Source: Mastacembelus armatus (taxonomy: Eukaryota > Chordata > Actinopteri > Synbranchiformes > Mastacembelidae). Taken from it: DNA of 64,000 nucleotides. How positions within the stretch are numbered: the stretch's first letter is position 1; each line of letters begins with the position of its first letter. Made by a program: the position numbers and the translations under genes. The stretch spans positions 17,117,517 through 17,181,516 of the forward strand of contig NC_046650.1 of the NCBI RefSeq assembly GCF_900324485.2, read 5' to 3'. This document shows positions 23,831 to 36,361 of this stretch, in pieces. The notes below the pieces were generated by a model that did no database searches, had not been told where the DNA came from, and saw only the letters and a program-made list of their open reading frames with translations.

Positions 23831-25000
23831 TCATAAGGATATTTGATTTTTTATTCAAAACTGTTTATTTTCTGTTATTCTGAGACTTAAATTTGTAGAT
23901 GACAGTTTCCTGCTACTTCACACTGCTCTGAGATTCTGTTGCTTTGTCCTCTAATGACATGTTTACACAACGTAAAGGTTAACTAATAAAACAGTTTTCA
24001 CTGAGATATGGCACCACTGTCAGACTGAAAATAACTAGCAGGTCACTAATGTCTGACACCTGACAGTCCATCTTTCTTTGGCTTGACTTGAAACCTGATC
24101 AGTGACACCAGTGAGACCAAACAGCCCCATCAGTTACACTGACATCACTTTAGGTAAATGACTGGTTTATAGACAGACAGTCTGACCTGTTTTCAGTTTG
24201 GATTGGATTAGTTAGTGCTGACTAACACTGCAGGCCTGTTTGACTTAAGTTCATGTCACTGTCCTGAATTTGCAGCTTTTCCTCCTCTGGGATAATGTTT
24301 GGTTAAATTCAAGGAAGATGCAATATAACCTTCTAATCTCAGAACAACCCTTAGACCTCCAGTAGGTCTTGTGAAGCTCCAGAGATTTCTGAGGCCACAG
24401 GAGACACTGTAGAGAATTCCTCCAGGTGGTATCTGGAAGTGCTGTCCTGAAGATCCCAGTAACTACCATGGATGTCTATAGTACTTAGCTATGGACGGGG
24501 CAGGTACCTGAAGCCACCAAGTATTTCATTAATGTGACTGTAAATGATAAAGGGAAACAGAAAAGTACAAACTGTGTGACAAAGTATTTCACTCATCAAC
24601 AAAGATCTACCATCAGTTCCCCAAACAGCTTCCAGATCATGATGAAAGGTTGGATCAGAGTTTGGTTTTCTTTAACACACATGGCTGAACTAATAAACAC
24701 TGAATAAAAGTCATAAACTGTTTCCCCTTAAGACATAATAGAATATTTATAATTTTGATACTTATTTACTTATTGGTGCTTCACTGGGTGGCTCAAAGAG
24801 CGGCATCTGTGAAACTGTGAAATTAATTCAAGGCGTTGCTGAAGAACATTTATACTCAGCAAACAGCCTCACTAAATAAATACCAGTGACTCCAACTCCC
24901 TGATCATCTGGTGTCTTGTCTTTGACGGGCTGTCAGTCTTTACAGGTCTGTTCCCTACAGAGATATCAGCCTCATCTTTAACATCTGCATCATCTTCACC
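23831..25000 (+). promoter_or_regulatory. Upstream flank and promoter of lectin C
   Basis: The region is the mirror image of 58,031-59,190 before lectin G and partly matches the A and B flanks. A TATA-like AAATAAAT is at about 24,873-24,880, about 120 bp before the start codon. No gene is visible in the rest. Confidence 0.55.
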
Positions 25001-27274
25001 ATGAAGACTCTGATTCTGGCTGCTCTTCTTTGTGCCCTGTTGGCTCTGGACACAGCTCAGGGTGAGTATTGTGGTATATCCTGCACCCTGTGTGTATATG
25101 AAAATAAAATTCATATTCATGTAAAACACATATATGCATGTATTGTATGTACAGTACTGTGTAAGTTTTAGGCACAAAAAGTAAAGTATGTTTTCAGAAA
25201 TGATACTATAAATAGCAATTTTAGAATTATTTTATAGTGATTTTCTCTCATTTCAGTTTCTGTGAATCAATTTTTCCTCATTTTGTGGATTTTTGTAAGT
25301 TTTTTAGTAATTTCATTGACTTTCTAATGAAAGGCTAACAGCCCCATTATGGTTCTCTGGTCTGGGGGCCCCTGAGACACTCTGGACCCCTGAGAACCTG
25401 TGCCAGACAGACATGTTCAGTAATCCATCCATGAACTAAAGTTCCTAACACTTGTACAAGATTCAGTTCTCTGCTCAAGAAGATGAAACGTTACTTCTGG
25501 TTGATGCCTCATTGACCCCAACTATAAAACGTAGAGATTCTGTTATTGGAGTTTTAACGCTCTGTCAGAGTTAGACCTCTGAAGTTTACCTGACCCCATG
25601 AATTTACTACAAATTATACTGCACACTTCTACCTGTTGAATCACTTCAAGGCACCAAATGGATTTATACTTCATACAGTACTTCTATAAAACATGAAATA
25701 TGTCCTGAATTGTCTTTATGGTCATTTCTCTATTTTATCACTTTCAACAAAGGTGCTGCCCCAAAACAACAAACATGGAAGGGAAAAATTCATGAACAGC
25801 ATCTTTCTGGGATACATGGAAGAGGTTTAACTTTAATGCAAACTCAATAATATGTGTTTTTCTTTGCTTCTCTTCAGGCCAGTGTGGAGACAAACCAGCT
25901 TGTCCCTCTGGTTGGACTGAGTACAAAGACCGTTGCTTCTTCTATGTTCCCAAAGTCACGTCCTGGGTTGATGCTCAGGTAATCAGAGTGATGTGGATTC
26001 AGTCCACAATGATTCTACACTGTTTATTTGGTCTGTGTTCACTTTAACACTGGCATCTATTCCTGCCTTGGTGTTTTCCTACTATTCAGCTCATTTTGCT
26101 TCTTTACTGACTCCACTGTCTGTTTATCTGCACTGTAGAAAAACTGCCAGTCCCTGGGTGCAAACCTTGCATCTGTGCGTGACAAAGACGAATATGGGGC
26201 TATTCAGAATGTGATACTCTCTGCCAGTAAAGACAGTAAAAAAGCATGGATTGGAGGCACTGATGCACAACAGGTAAGAGATTCTGACACTTTACACTCA
26301 TATACTATCGTCTGCCTCATAATGAACCGCCCACATTAACCACTATGCCACTCAGGTGTGTTATGGTAGTGGAAGGTAACGTAGGTATAAGTCCTGCTAT
26401 CCAGGGTCACAGGGGGATAAGGTCTCCAGGTGGGTCTGAACTTGTTCAGCTTCATCCTGTCAGAAGCTGATGACAGAGACACAACCCACTGTTGTCTCTG
26501 AGCAGCTGCAGCCCTCATCATCTGTCCTGCTCTTTGTTTTGACTATACATCAGCCACAGGGGGACGCCTGGCGCAAAGCACCCTGGGTAAAAGAAAACTG
26601 GCTGGTTACCTTATCTGTTCTATTGTTCTACTGTGTGTGTTCTGGTTGTGAACTGTTCATTGTGGGTTCTGGAGTTAATACAGGGGTTTGGGAGCATGTG
26701 TGTCGTGTTTTGGGGAGATGGGTTAGTGGCACCGTAAGTGCGGAGGATTGTTGTGGGAGGGACCTCCCTGATGATGGTGGCCTGTAGGGAGAGTGAGTTT
26801 GTTATGCTGAATTGTGCAGCTAATAAAGGTGAATATAGGTATGTGCAGTGCGTGTACAGTCATAAAACACAAAGAAGTAGTTTGTGTGTCCTTAATTAAC
26901 TAGCTACAGTCTAGGTAGATCTGTCAGATTGCTGAAATACAAAATACTACGCTGTTCTGTTATTCCAGAAGGGTTCATGGTTCTGGGCTGATGGAACACC
27001 TTTCAGATACACAAACTGGTCTCCTGGACAGCCTGATAACAAGGATGGCAATCAGAACTGCATTCAAATGAACTTTGGAGGTAACTCACCAAACTCTGGT
27101 AATAGAAAATCTGTCTATATACTGATGTGACCATGGCCTCAATAGACAGTCTCAGGTCTTGGTCTGTAGCACTGACTGACTCACATGTTGTTGGTACTTA
27201 CAGTTAAGAAGCTCTGGGATGATGGAGACTGTAAGCGTGGTAACCCATCTGTCTGCTCTAAGAGGCTGTTCTGA
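25001..27274 (+). CDS. C-type lectin C, secreted, galactose-type QPD site
   Basis: Five exons: 25001-25061, 25878-25978, 26139-26273, 26969-27080 and 27204-27274, giving 159 residues. Signal peptide 1-20, identical to lectin A. Exon 2 is 9 nt longer than in A, B and F and encodes the N-terminal pair of a long-form lectin domain, C23 and C29 in QCGDKPACPSGWTEY. Then come C40, C57, WIGG in exon 3, QPD at 120-122, C130, WDD at 141-143, C146 and C154. Seven cysteines leave one unpaired. QPD predicts galactose, and WDD in place of WND may still bind calcium. The 695 bp intron 3 carries an unclassified insert. AATAAA is at 27324-27329. Confidence 0.9.
26360..26900. other. Unclassified insert in intron 3 of lectin C
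   Basis: Intron 3 is 695 bp here and 915 bp in the inverted copy G (55,845-56,759). In D the same intron is 116 bp. The shared inserted sequence includes CAGCCACAGGGGGACGCC and an AATAAA near 26,822. G has about 225 bp more in its middle, from about 56,248. It could be a solo LTR or a nonautonomous transposon, but ends and target duplication were not resolved. Confidence 0.4.
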
Positions 27275-27821
27275 TCCCAGGTCTGATCCAGAGTCATGAA
27301 ATCCCTGTGAAAAGCACAAACCAAATAAAAGTATTGAAACCACCTGCTCTGTGTTTGTGGATCCTGTTTGTGCTACAGATAATCTCCTTCTTGCATCACA
27401 CTGGCTTATGTCTAAAAGTGTCTTTGACATAGAGAGTAAAACAAAAGGATTTGCCTTCCCATGTAATCCTGTTTATTAGGGATTTTTCTACCAGTAAAGT
27501 ACATGTAAGATTTTTTTTCTAAAGAAAGTCAAAGAAACAGCGTCATGTTTGAAAAGTGAAACCCAGACCACAATCAGTAAGACTGACAGTAGGATTTCAA
27601 AGCTTAAAAATCAATTTAAAATGTGTCAAATCTGGTTTTGAAACAGAAAAACAGATCAAACATTTGAAAATTAGATTTAAATGTGTGAAGAAATGTCTTT
27701 GTTACTGTCTGTGTTAAAAATGTGTCCAGCTGCTGTTCCAAAGCTGTCCCTCTTCACGGTTAGAATCCAGGTGGAATTACTCATGTCCAATAAACACGTC
27801 TTCACATGACTTCAGTTCACA

Positions 27822-27873
<52 letters not shown>
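27822..27873. repeat. (AATC)n microsatellite
   Basis: About 12 tandem AATC units at the boundary between the lectin C 3' flank and the duplicated flank of lectin D. A short CAAT-type run also begins the window, at 1-20, in the matching flank of lectin A. Confidence 0.9.
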
Positions 27874-28745
27874 CATCCATAAAGATATTGTATATTCTGG
27901 TTTACACAGATGAGGCCATGAGGGTTGAATCCAGATACTGTTCTCCTGAAATATGTTGATCTTGTGATCACGATGACGTTTGATATTTGTTTAGGGAAAT
28001 AGGTCAAAAAGCCTTTAGCCTCTAGTCTCTGCCAACACATGTCCTGACTGGAGAAATGGTTCCTGCTGTTTTAACATGTTATTGAACTTTTTATTTATTT
28101 CCTGTCAGGTGACATTAAAGTTTGCTCTGAATGTTTGTAATGAGCAGGTGACAGATCAGCTTTGGGCGACATGTGAAACTGATCCAGGGTGTTGTTGGAC
28201 CAGAGACACTGAGTCTGTCTTCGTGGAAAGGCATTATAAATGTGATGGAAGTTTTCCTGTTAATGAGCTTGTGCAAATTTTCATAACAGAAAAAGTTTAA
28301 TCAACATCAGTGATCTCAACATCTTCATCTGTGTGTTTCTCTTCCTCTGTAGTTGGATATTTCCCCCTGATGAAGTTAACACAGTGACGTCGTGTGGACA
28401 GGTGCGTGTACTGCAGGCTGTACAGCAGGTACAACAACATACATGCTGAAGCTAAATCAGCATCAATACAGCTTTTATTATAAAGTTGGCCTCAGTGCCA
28501 TGTGGTGGTTTTATGGCTGTACTCTAGGAGGCTGTGGCCTTACATGTCAGTGTGATATTTATGCTGACCTGAAAACTGTTTAACACCATAGTTACAGTTC
28601 ACAGTTGAACAGGTTTGGAATCATTTGTCATTATGTTCAGTATTATAGTAGAGGATTTTGACAGAACAGGAGCTATAACATAGAGTCATAGACCACATGG
28701 ATTTAATGCTTGACATTTTTATTTTTGCTCTAAAGGAGAAAGGAC
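27874..28745. repeat. Duplicated 3' flank of lectin D (copy of 20-880)
   Basis: Nearly base-for-base copy of 20-880. The plus-strand open stretch 28076-28300 differs from 219-443 by two residues. AATAAA for lectin D is on the minus strand at 28718-28723. No recognised gene. Confidence 0.75.
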
Positions 28746-28826
28746 AGTTCTTAAAGACAAACACACCTCCACCAGTGTTTGTGCTTTTCACAGGGATTTC
28801 ATGCCTCTGGATCAGACCTGGGATCA

Positions 28827-30261
28827 TCACAGGTTCTTGGCACAGATGGATGGGAGAGGAGTCTTACAGTGCAGATCATCCCAGAGTTTCTGATCTGTAA
28901 GTACCAAAAATACAAGTCAGTCAGTGCTATGGACTAAGACCTGGAACTTTTTCATGAGGCCATGGTTACAGTAATATATAGACGAATTGTTTCTAGTGGT
29001 TTCACACTGTTAGATATGTTATCATACCTGCAAAATTCATTTGTATGCAGTTCTGAGCACCATCGTGGTTGTTCGGCTCTCCAGGAGCCCAGTTTGTGTA
29101 TTTGAAGTTGTCTCCATTAATCCAGAACCAGGAACCCTCCTGGGAAACAGAACAGAATGCAGTCATGTTTGAGACAAAATGCTCTAAAGAATAAATACAC
29201 CCTAAGTCAATAGAGAACGCGTCTATCAGACCACGTGTGTTGGTGAAGAGTTTACCTGTTGTGCATCAGAGCCTCCAATCCAGGCTAATCCAGTCCCTTT
29301 GCTATCAGAAATCACCTTCTGAATGACCCCATACTCATGTTTGTCACGCACAGATGCAAGGTTTCCTCCCAGGGTCTGGCAGTTTTTCTACAGTGCAGAT
29401 AAACAGACAGTGGAGTCAGTAAAGAAGCAAAATGAGCTGAGTAGTAGGAAAACACCAAGGCAGGAATAGATGCCAGTGTTAAAGTGAACACAGACCAAAT
29501 AAACAGTGTAGAATCATTGTGGACTGAATCCACATCACTCTGATTACCTGAGCATCAGCCCAGGTCATCTCTCTGGGAACATAGGTGAAGCACCGACCAC
29601 AGTACTCAGTCCATCCAGAGGGACAAGCTGGTTTGACTGGACACTGGCCTGAAGACAAAGAAAGAAAAATAATAAATGTTGAGTGTCTGATACAGTTGAA
29701 CCACTTTCCTGTCTCTTGCAGGGACGTAAGAATGAACTTTGTTTACTTCCTCAGTGTCAAATCCAGTGTGTAGTAACTTACACAAACTCAGCTTCAATGA
29801 CAAAATGCAGAAATTGCCATTGACGTTGTTCTGCCAAGTCATGAAATGATTCAAGTTTTATATGTTGCATGTCTGGTGTATGAACAAATAGATATTTTTG
29901 TTGGCCTTAAAGTAACTGAGACACATATCTACAGTATGTCCTGATGGACAATACAGTTCTGTACTGTCAGCACTGTTTCCAGATATAAAACACATCCAAC
30001 TAGTGAAACATCAGTTTAAAATCGTGTGTGTAAAAAGTCTAAAGCTGAGAAAACAATGTCATGTATGTGACTTTAGCTGTCACAGAAAAAGGGTCTGATA
30101 ATATTTCTACTGATTTTTTCTACATCATTGCTGACACTTGCCCAATATCATAGATGAGAAAAACACACATATTAACACAAAATGAAGAAATGACACTCAC
30201 TAGTAGGTCTCACCAGAACCAGCATGGTACAAATAAATGCAGCTAGAGTCAGAATCTTCAT
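28827..30261 (-). CDS. C-type lectin D, secreted, mannose-type EPN site
   Basis: Five exons on the minus strand: 30261-30201, 29648-29548, 29387-29256, 29139-29028 and 28894-28827, giving 157 residues. The signal peptide differs from the other copies (MKILTLAAFICTMLVLV). Exon 2 encodes SQCPVKPACPSGWTEYC, with four cysteines (23, 29, 37, 40). WIGG is in exon 3, EPN at 119-121 and WDD at 140-142. In this family EPN is the mannose-type triplet, so D probably binds mannose or fucose while its neighbours look galactose-type. Eight cysteines allow four disulfides. It is convergent with lectin C, 1.5 kb away. Its introns 1 and 3 are its own, but intron 2 is the shared 160 bp sequence. An acceptor-like CAG just before the 5' UTR suggests a noncoding first exon. 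Confidence 0.9.
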
Positions 30262-30472
30262 GCTGAGGTTGATGCAGATGTTTCAGATGATGCACCTGCA
30301 ACACAAAGAGGGTTTGTCAGGGAACAGATGAGCCACAGCTTCATTAACCAGAGGACAGAAACTGATCAGAGACTGGGCAGCAAACTGACTGTAGAGCGAG
30401 CTCCTCTTCTTCTCAGTGTCAGCCTGTAGCTTCAGTTGTCCTGTGTGAGGGCACCGAGCACTGGGGCCGCTC

Positions 30473-30479
30473 TTTTATA
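30473..30479 (-). promoter_or_regulatory. TATA box upstream of lectin D
   Basis: TATAAAA on the minus strand, 212 bp before the start codon and unrelated to the promoters of A, B and C. A 5' UTR intron ending near 30,296 would account for the longer distance. Confidence 0.6.
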
Positions 30480-30829
30480 TCGTCACTCATGTTTTCATTA
30501 GGACAATTCCAGGGAAGACACATACACAGTCCAAACACCGTGTTAAAGTTTCTGTTTGCATTATGGTTGAAATCAGGGGTGAACTTTAACAATGGTCAAC
30601 TTTTAAATGGCAAGTAGTTTATTTAAAGGTCAAATTGACATAACATGTGTCAACACACTTTTCAGCAACTTAAAACACAATTAAGGAACAGAGCAAAACA
30701 GGAGTGTTGACCATAGAAAGAAATGAACCAAAAGCTGAGGTTTCTCAGCAGAGAAACATATAAGATGCTTTGTCAAGTCAAATTCCACGTCAAATATCTG
30801 AATAATTGAGACAATGGTCTCCTGAAGAC

Positions 30830-31490
30830 AAAGACAGAGGAGGCTGATGTTTCTTCCTACGGCAGCTCAGGAAGTTTAACCCTCCACAGAAGCTGGTGGT
30901 CACCTTCTCCACCGCCATCATTCAGTCTGTCCTCTGCTCTTTGATGACGGTCACCAAACTAGACAGGCTATGATGGAAAATCCAGTCTGCAGAGACGCTC
31001 CTTGAGGCCAACCCTCCCTCTTTCCAAGACCTGTCAGGAAACCAGAAAGGAGCATCTCTGCAGGCCCCTCACACCCTGGACATCAACTGTTCAGTGTCTT
31101 CCCCTCTGGTAGGTGATACAGAGCACTGTACACCAAAACCACCCAGCACTTCCCCCAGGCTGTCGCACTCATGAACTCAGATGTCATAGAGTGGTGGAGA
31201 TGCATATTTGCACATCTGTACCTTCCTCATATAACATGTCACACCACTGTCAAAGATATAGATATGGTCAAATCCTTACAATCCTATTGGACTAGTTCAC
31301 AAGCCTTTTCCTTTTTTCAGTTTAAAATTTTCATTTCTGTTCTTTTTTAACTTCCTGTCTTCCTTTTTTAAAAAAGTTTAACTTCATTTTAATTCTTGTA
31401 TATAGAGAGAGTTTAGTGAACTGGAGTTAGATTCCTTATTTGGGTGCACAAACTTGGCCGATAAAGATGATTCTGATTTTGCGTATATGA
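30830..31490 (+). mobile_element. LINE ORF2 C-terminal remnant
   Basis: Plus-strand text RQLRKFNPPQKLVVTFSTA followed by IIQSVL, then PSGR and YRAL later, is the typical end of a fish LINE polymerase (the FLRKLRSF...FYRAVIQSVL and LPSGRRYR pattern). It is heavily decayed. The 3' end near 31,460-31,480 has GATAAAGATGATTCTGATTT. The clade is not resolved. Confidence 0.55.
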
Positions 31491-31971
31491 CCTTAAAGAC
31501 ACTAATGTGCCGTCTTTAGGAAAAACTATAATAAAAGTCCCCCAGAGCTAAATGTTATATGACTCTCAAGAACACCTACATTTCAGACAATAACTAAGTT
31601 AATAAGTAATGACAACAGTGCTCTTAGTATCTTCCCACACTGAACACTGGAGACGTCCTCTTATGCTTTCATTGACAGATCCAGGAACCAGGACAGGACA
31701 CACATTGAAAAAACACACACACAGAGTCCAAACACCATGTTAAAGTTTCTGTTTGCATTATTTTTGAAATAACAACTTGAACATTGTTGACATTTCAGTC
31801 AAGTGATATATTTTGAGAAACTTGACCTAGGATTTCATTACGCTTGTTTTGCACAAAACCTCAAAGACAGTCCAGCTCCTGTTGATGCTTCCTGAGGTAG
31901 ATTAGAATAGAGGTGAAATATAGTCATAAAATAATGATTTTTTATTATGATGAAATTTTGCTGATTTTTAC

Positions 31972-32332
31972 CTCAAAATGCAGTGTTGAACACCCTGAGA
32001 GTTGTCAGGTTGTCCAGGAGCCCAGTTTGTGTATCTGAAAGGTGTTCCATCAGTCCATGACCAATAACCCTTCTGGTAAACAGAAGAGAATAAAATGTAG
32101 GGATGTATGTTTGTATTTTATCAAGAAACCTGTTCATTGTAACAGTTTAATGTTTGGGTAAAGCCTTTATCAGAGTATTTATCTGTCAGACTGTGTGAAC
32201 TGCTGAACAGTTTACCTGTTGTGCATCACTGACTCCAATTCACACTCCTTTACCATCAGTGATCTCAATCACTCCATACTCCTCAGCACCACGCACATGT
32301 ACAAGGTTTCCACCCAGGGACTGGCAGTTTTT
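31972..32332 (-). pseudogene. C-type lectin pseudogene E, exons 3 and 4
   Basis: Exon 3 (32332-32216, 117 nt) reads KNCQSLGGNLVHV, then an in-frame TGA at the position of the core Trp of the WIGG motif. Exon 4 (32072-31972, 101 nt) has QPDN but lacks 11 nt, so its frame is lost. The first 119 bp upstream of exon 3 are the shared intron 2. The homology then stops abruptly at 32,451, where an RTE-type LINE begins, so exons 1 and 2 are gone. Exon 5 is not found. Clearly nonfunctional. Confidence 0.9.
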
Positions 32333-33175
32333 CTACAGTGCAGATAAACAGACAGTGGAGTCAGTAAGGAAGCAAAATAAGCTGAGTAGTAGGAAAACAC
32401 CAAGGCAGGAATAGATGCCAGTGTTAAAGTGAACACAGACCAAATAAACAGAGGTGGATTTGAACAGGTTGGCGAGGCAGAGAGACAGATGGGAAGGATG
32501 TGCAGCAGGTTTGGGTGATCAAGGACAGGGATGTAAATGTGTTGACAGGTGCCACAAGTGTGATGGAAAGATGGAAGGAATACTTTGAAGAGTTGATGAA
32601 TGAGGAAAATGTTAGAGAGAACAGAGTAGAAGAGGTGACTGTTGTGGAGCAGGAAGTAGCAAAGATCAGTAAGGATGAAGTGAGGAAGGCGTTGAAGAGG
32701 ATGAAGAGTGGAAAGGCAGTTGGTCCTAACGGACATACCTGTGGAGGTATGGAAGTGTTTTGGAGAGGTGGCAGTAGAGTTTTTGACTGGGCTACTTAAC
32801 AAGATCTTGGAGAGTGAGAGGATGCCTGAGGAATGGAGAAGAAGTGTACTGGTGCCCATCTTTAAGAACAAGGGAGATTTGCAGAGTTGAGGAAACTACA
32901 GAGGAATAAAGCTGATGAGTCACACAATGAAGTTATGGGAAAGAGTAGTGGAGGCTAGGCTGAGGTCAGAAGTGAGCATTTGTGAGCAGCAGTATGGTTT
33001 CATGCCAAGAAAGAGAAGCACAGATGCAATATTTGCTTTGAGAATGCTGATGGAGAAGTACAGAGAAGGCCAGAAGGAGCTGCATTGTGTCTTTGTAGAT
33101 TTGGAAAAAGCGTATGACAGGGTGCCGAGAGAGGAGCTGTGGTTTTGTATGAGGAAGTCTGGAGTGGGAGAAGTA

Positions 33176-34794
33176 CAGTGGGTACGGAAAGTATTCAGAC
33201 GCCTTTAAATTTTTCACTCTTTGTGTCATTGCAGCCATTTGCCAAAATCAAAAAAGTTCATTTTATTTCTCATTAATGTACACTCAGCACCCCATCTTGA
33301 CAGAAAAAAACAGAAATGTAGAAATTTTTGCAAATTTATTAAAAAAGAAAAACTGAAATATCACATGGTCATAAGTATTCAGACCCTGTGCAGTGACTCA
33401 TATTTAACTCACATGCTGTCCATTTCTTCTGATCCTCCTTGAGATGGTTCTGCTCCTTCATTGGAGTCCAGCTGTGTTTAATTAAACTGATTGGACTTGA
33501 TTAGGAAAGGCACACACCTGTCTATATAAGACCTTACAGCTCACAGTGCATGTCAGAGCAAATGAGGATCATGAGGTTGAAGGAACTGCCCAAGGAGCTC
33601 AGAGACAGAATTCTGGCAAGGCACAGATCTGGCCAAGGTTACAAAAGAATTTCTGCAGCACTCAAGGTTCCTAAGAGCACAGTGGCCTCCATAATCCTCA
33701 AATGGAAAAAGTGTGGGACGACCAGAACTCTTCCTAGACCTGGCCATCCAGCCAAACTGAGCAATCGTGGGAGAAGAGCCTTGGTGAGAGAGGTAAAGAA
33801 GAACCCAAAGATCACTGTGGCTGAGCTCCAGAGATGCAGTAGGGAGATGGGAGAAAGTTCCACAAAGTCAACTATCACTGCAGCCCTCCACCAGTCGGGG
33901 CTTTATGGCAGAGTGGCCCGATGGAAGCCTCTACTCAGTGCAAGATACATGAAAGCCTGCATAGAGTTTGCCAAAAACACATGAAGGACTCCCAGACTAT
34001 GAGAAATAAGATTCTCTAGTCTGATGAGACCAAGATTGAACTTCTTGGCGTTAATTCTAAGCGGTATGTGTGGAGAAAACCAGGCACTGCTCATCACCTG
34101 CCCAATACAATCCCTACAGTGAAACATGGTGGTGGGAGCATCATGTTGTGGGGGTGTTTTTCAGCTGCAGGGACAGGACGACTGGTTGCAATTGAAGGAA
34201 AGATGAATGCGGCCAAGTACAGAGATATCCTGGAAGAAAACCTCTTCCAGAGTGCTCAGGACCTCAGACTGGGCCGAAGGTTCACCTTTCAACAGGACAA
34301 TGACCCTAAGCACACAGCTAAAATAACAAAGGAGTGGCTTCGGAACAACTCTGTGGCCGTTCTTGACTGGCCCAGCCAGAGCCCTGACCTAAACCCAATT
34401 GAGCATCTCTGGAGAGACCTGAAAATGGCTGTCCACCAACGTTCACCATCCAACCTGACAGAACTGGAGAGGATCTGCAAGGAAGAATGGCAGAGGATCC
34501 CCAAATCCAGGTGTGAAAAACTTGTTGCATCATTCCCAAGAAGACTCATGGCTGTACTAGCTCCAAAGGGTGCTTCTACTCAATACTGAGCACAGGGTCT
34601 GAATACTTATGACCATGTGATATTTTCTTTTTTAATAAATTTGCAAAAATTTCTACATTTGTTTTTTTCTGTCAAGATGGGGTGCTGAGTGTACATTAAT
34701 GAGAAATAAAATGAACTTTTGATTTTGGCAAATGGCTGCAATGACACAAAGAGTGAAAAATTTAAAGGGGTCTGAATACTTTCCGTACCCACTG
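33176..34794 (+). mobile_element. Tc1-like DNA transposon with TA target duplication
   Basis: The element is 1,619 bp, bounded by TA (33174-33175 and 34795-34796). The outer inverted repeats start CAGTGGGTACGGAAAGTATT and end with its complement. A transposase of the usual 340-residue type is present in two frames: 33550-33984 holds the paired helix-turn-helix part (RSGQGYKRISAALKVPKSTV), and 34068-34589 holds the catalytic part with [10 protein letters not shown] and [11 protein letters not shown], the second Asp and the Glu of the DDE triad. The first Asp (SDETK, about 34,022) lies between them. Near 33,973 one A is missing from an A run, and a TAG replaces the Trp codon just before SDETK. 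It is therefore inactive but well preserved, and so fairly young. Confidence 0.92.
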
Positions 34795-34849
34795 TATGTT
34801 CGAGTGGTGCAGGACATGTATGAGAGCTGTAAGACAGTGGTGAGGTGTC

Positions 34850-35631
34850 CACTCTACCATAGTAGCAGACAAGAGCATGCTAGCATACAGCTAACTAGCA
34901 TTAACAAGACCGAGCAACAGGGGGTTGTGTCCGGGTAAATAAAACTACTGGTATCAGTCCTCCTTGGAACACTCTCGGAGCAAAGCCAAAGACTAAATCA
35001 GGACAAGCAACAGGCAGAACTCAGCGCCCAGAGATCTGTGATGCGACAGGCTGGCCAGCGTTACCATCCTCCTCAACTCCTGTGCAGAGTAAAGCACAGT
35101 CATGGATAACAGCTAAAGGGAAAAGGAGCAACAAAACTCCTAAGGAACCAACTGTACAGCTACAAAATAGATTCGCTCCACTACTGCAGGACCCTAGATC
35201 TTCATCTGATCACTTGGACAATCCCCCACATCCACAGAGAAGGTCTGAAAGCACATCAGAAGACAGAAAGCTCAGAGGAAAGCTAACAGGGCCTCAGACT
35301 ATGATTGTGGGAGACTCTGCCATAAAAGATGTGAGACGGATGTGCAGTAACAACACCTGAGGTCTGCTCAAACTATCAGCTCATTCAAATCTGGACTGAA
35401 AACACTGTTGTTTACTGCTGCCTTCAAATAATTGTTCATCCTTGTTCTCTTAATGTGCTTTTACATCCTATTTTAATTTGCTTTATTTGATTTAAATTTA
35501 TTTTATGTTAAATGTCTTTGTTTTTAGATGCTCTTTTCAATACTTTTAATGTAATTATATGCCTTGTAAAGCACTTTGAATTGCGTAGTGTATGAAGGTG
35601 CTATACAAAGACATTTGCCTTTGCCTTTTAG
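34850..35631 (+). mobile_element. Internally deleted L2/CR1-like LINE
   Basis: The insert inside the RTE LINE has an ORF1-like stretch (35082-35360) with KPTVQ-type polar text, QNRFAPLL and IVGDSAIKDVRRM, which resembles the esterase-like (GDS) domain of L2/CR1 ORF1. It goes straight to a 3' end with TTGTAAAGCACTTTGAATTG and GCTATACAAAGACATTTGCC. ORF2 is absent, so it moved, if at all, with help from a full-length relative. Confidence 0.6.
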
Positions 35632-36361
35632 GGGTGACAGAGGAGTTCAAGGTGGAGGTGGGACTGCACCAAGGATCGGCTTTGAGCCCCTTCTTGTTTG
35701 CTGTGGTGATGGACAGGCTGACAGATGAGGTTAGACAGGAATCTCCGTGGACCATGATGTTTGCAGATGACATTGTCATCTGTAGTGAGAGCAGGGAGCA
35801 GGTGGAGGAAAGTCTAGAGAAGTGGATGTTTGCTCTGGAAAGGAGAGGAATGAAGCTGAGCTGCAGTAAAACAGAGTACATGTGTAAATGAGAGGGACTC
35901 AAGTAGAACGGTGAGGTTACAGGGAGTAGAGGTGAAGAAGGTGGAGGACTTTAAGGACCTAGGGTCAACAGTCCAGAGCAACGGAGAGTGTGGAAAAGAA
36001 GTGAAGAGACGTGTGCAAGCAGGTTGGAACGGGTGGAGGAAAGTGTCAGGTGTGATGTGTGACAAAAGAGTGTCAGCAAGAATGAAAGGAAAGGTGGACA
36101 AGACAGTGGTGAGACCAGCAATGTTGTCTGGTTTAGAGACAGTGGCACTGAGACAAAGACAGGAGGCAGAGCTGGAGGTAGCAGAGCTGAAGATGTTGAG
36201 GTTCTCTCTGGGAGTGACGAGGATGGATAGGATCAGGAATGAGGACATCAGAGGGACAGCTCATGTTAGATGTTTTGGAGAAAAAGCCAGGGAAGCCAGA
36301 TTGAGATGGTTTGGACATGTTCAGAGAAGGGACAGTGAATACATTGGTAAAAGGGTGCTGC

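Larger units (their letters stand above)
32452..36361 (+). mobile_element. RTE-clade LINE, truncated at both ends and interrupted twice
   Basis: The plus strand carries RT text in three pieces. 32,500-33,175 has MERWKEYFEELMNEEN, MKSGKAVGPNG, MPEEWRRSVLVPIFKNKGD and FVDLEKAYDRVPREELW. 34,797-34,849 and 35,632-36,361 have VEVGLHQGSALSPFLFAVVM and MMFADDIVICSES, then a C-terminal part with MLSGLETVALRQRQEAELE and RLRWFGHVQRRD. The FADD box is intact, but the frame has small breaks besides the two insertions. A Tc1 transposon (33176-34794) and a shortened L2-like LINE (about 34,850-35,631) sit inside it. Its left end cuts off lectin pseudogene E and its right end cuts off the butyrophilin-like pseudogene. 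Confidence 0.85.

Noticed and set aside
25001-27274. Calling the lectins antifreeze proteins
   Set aside because: Type II antifreeze proteins share the fold and gene layout, but nothing in these sequences shows ice binding, and the QPD/EPN triplets with WND/WDD point to ordinary sugar binding.
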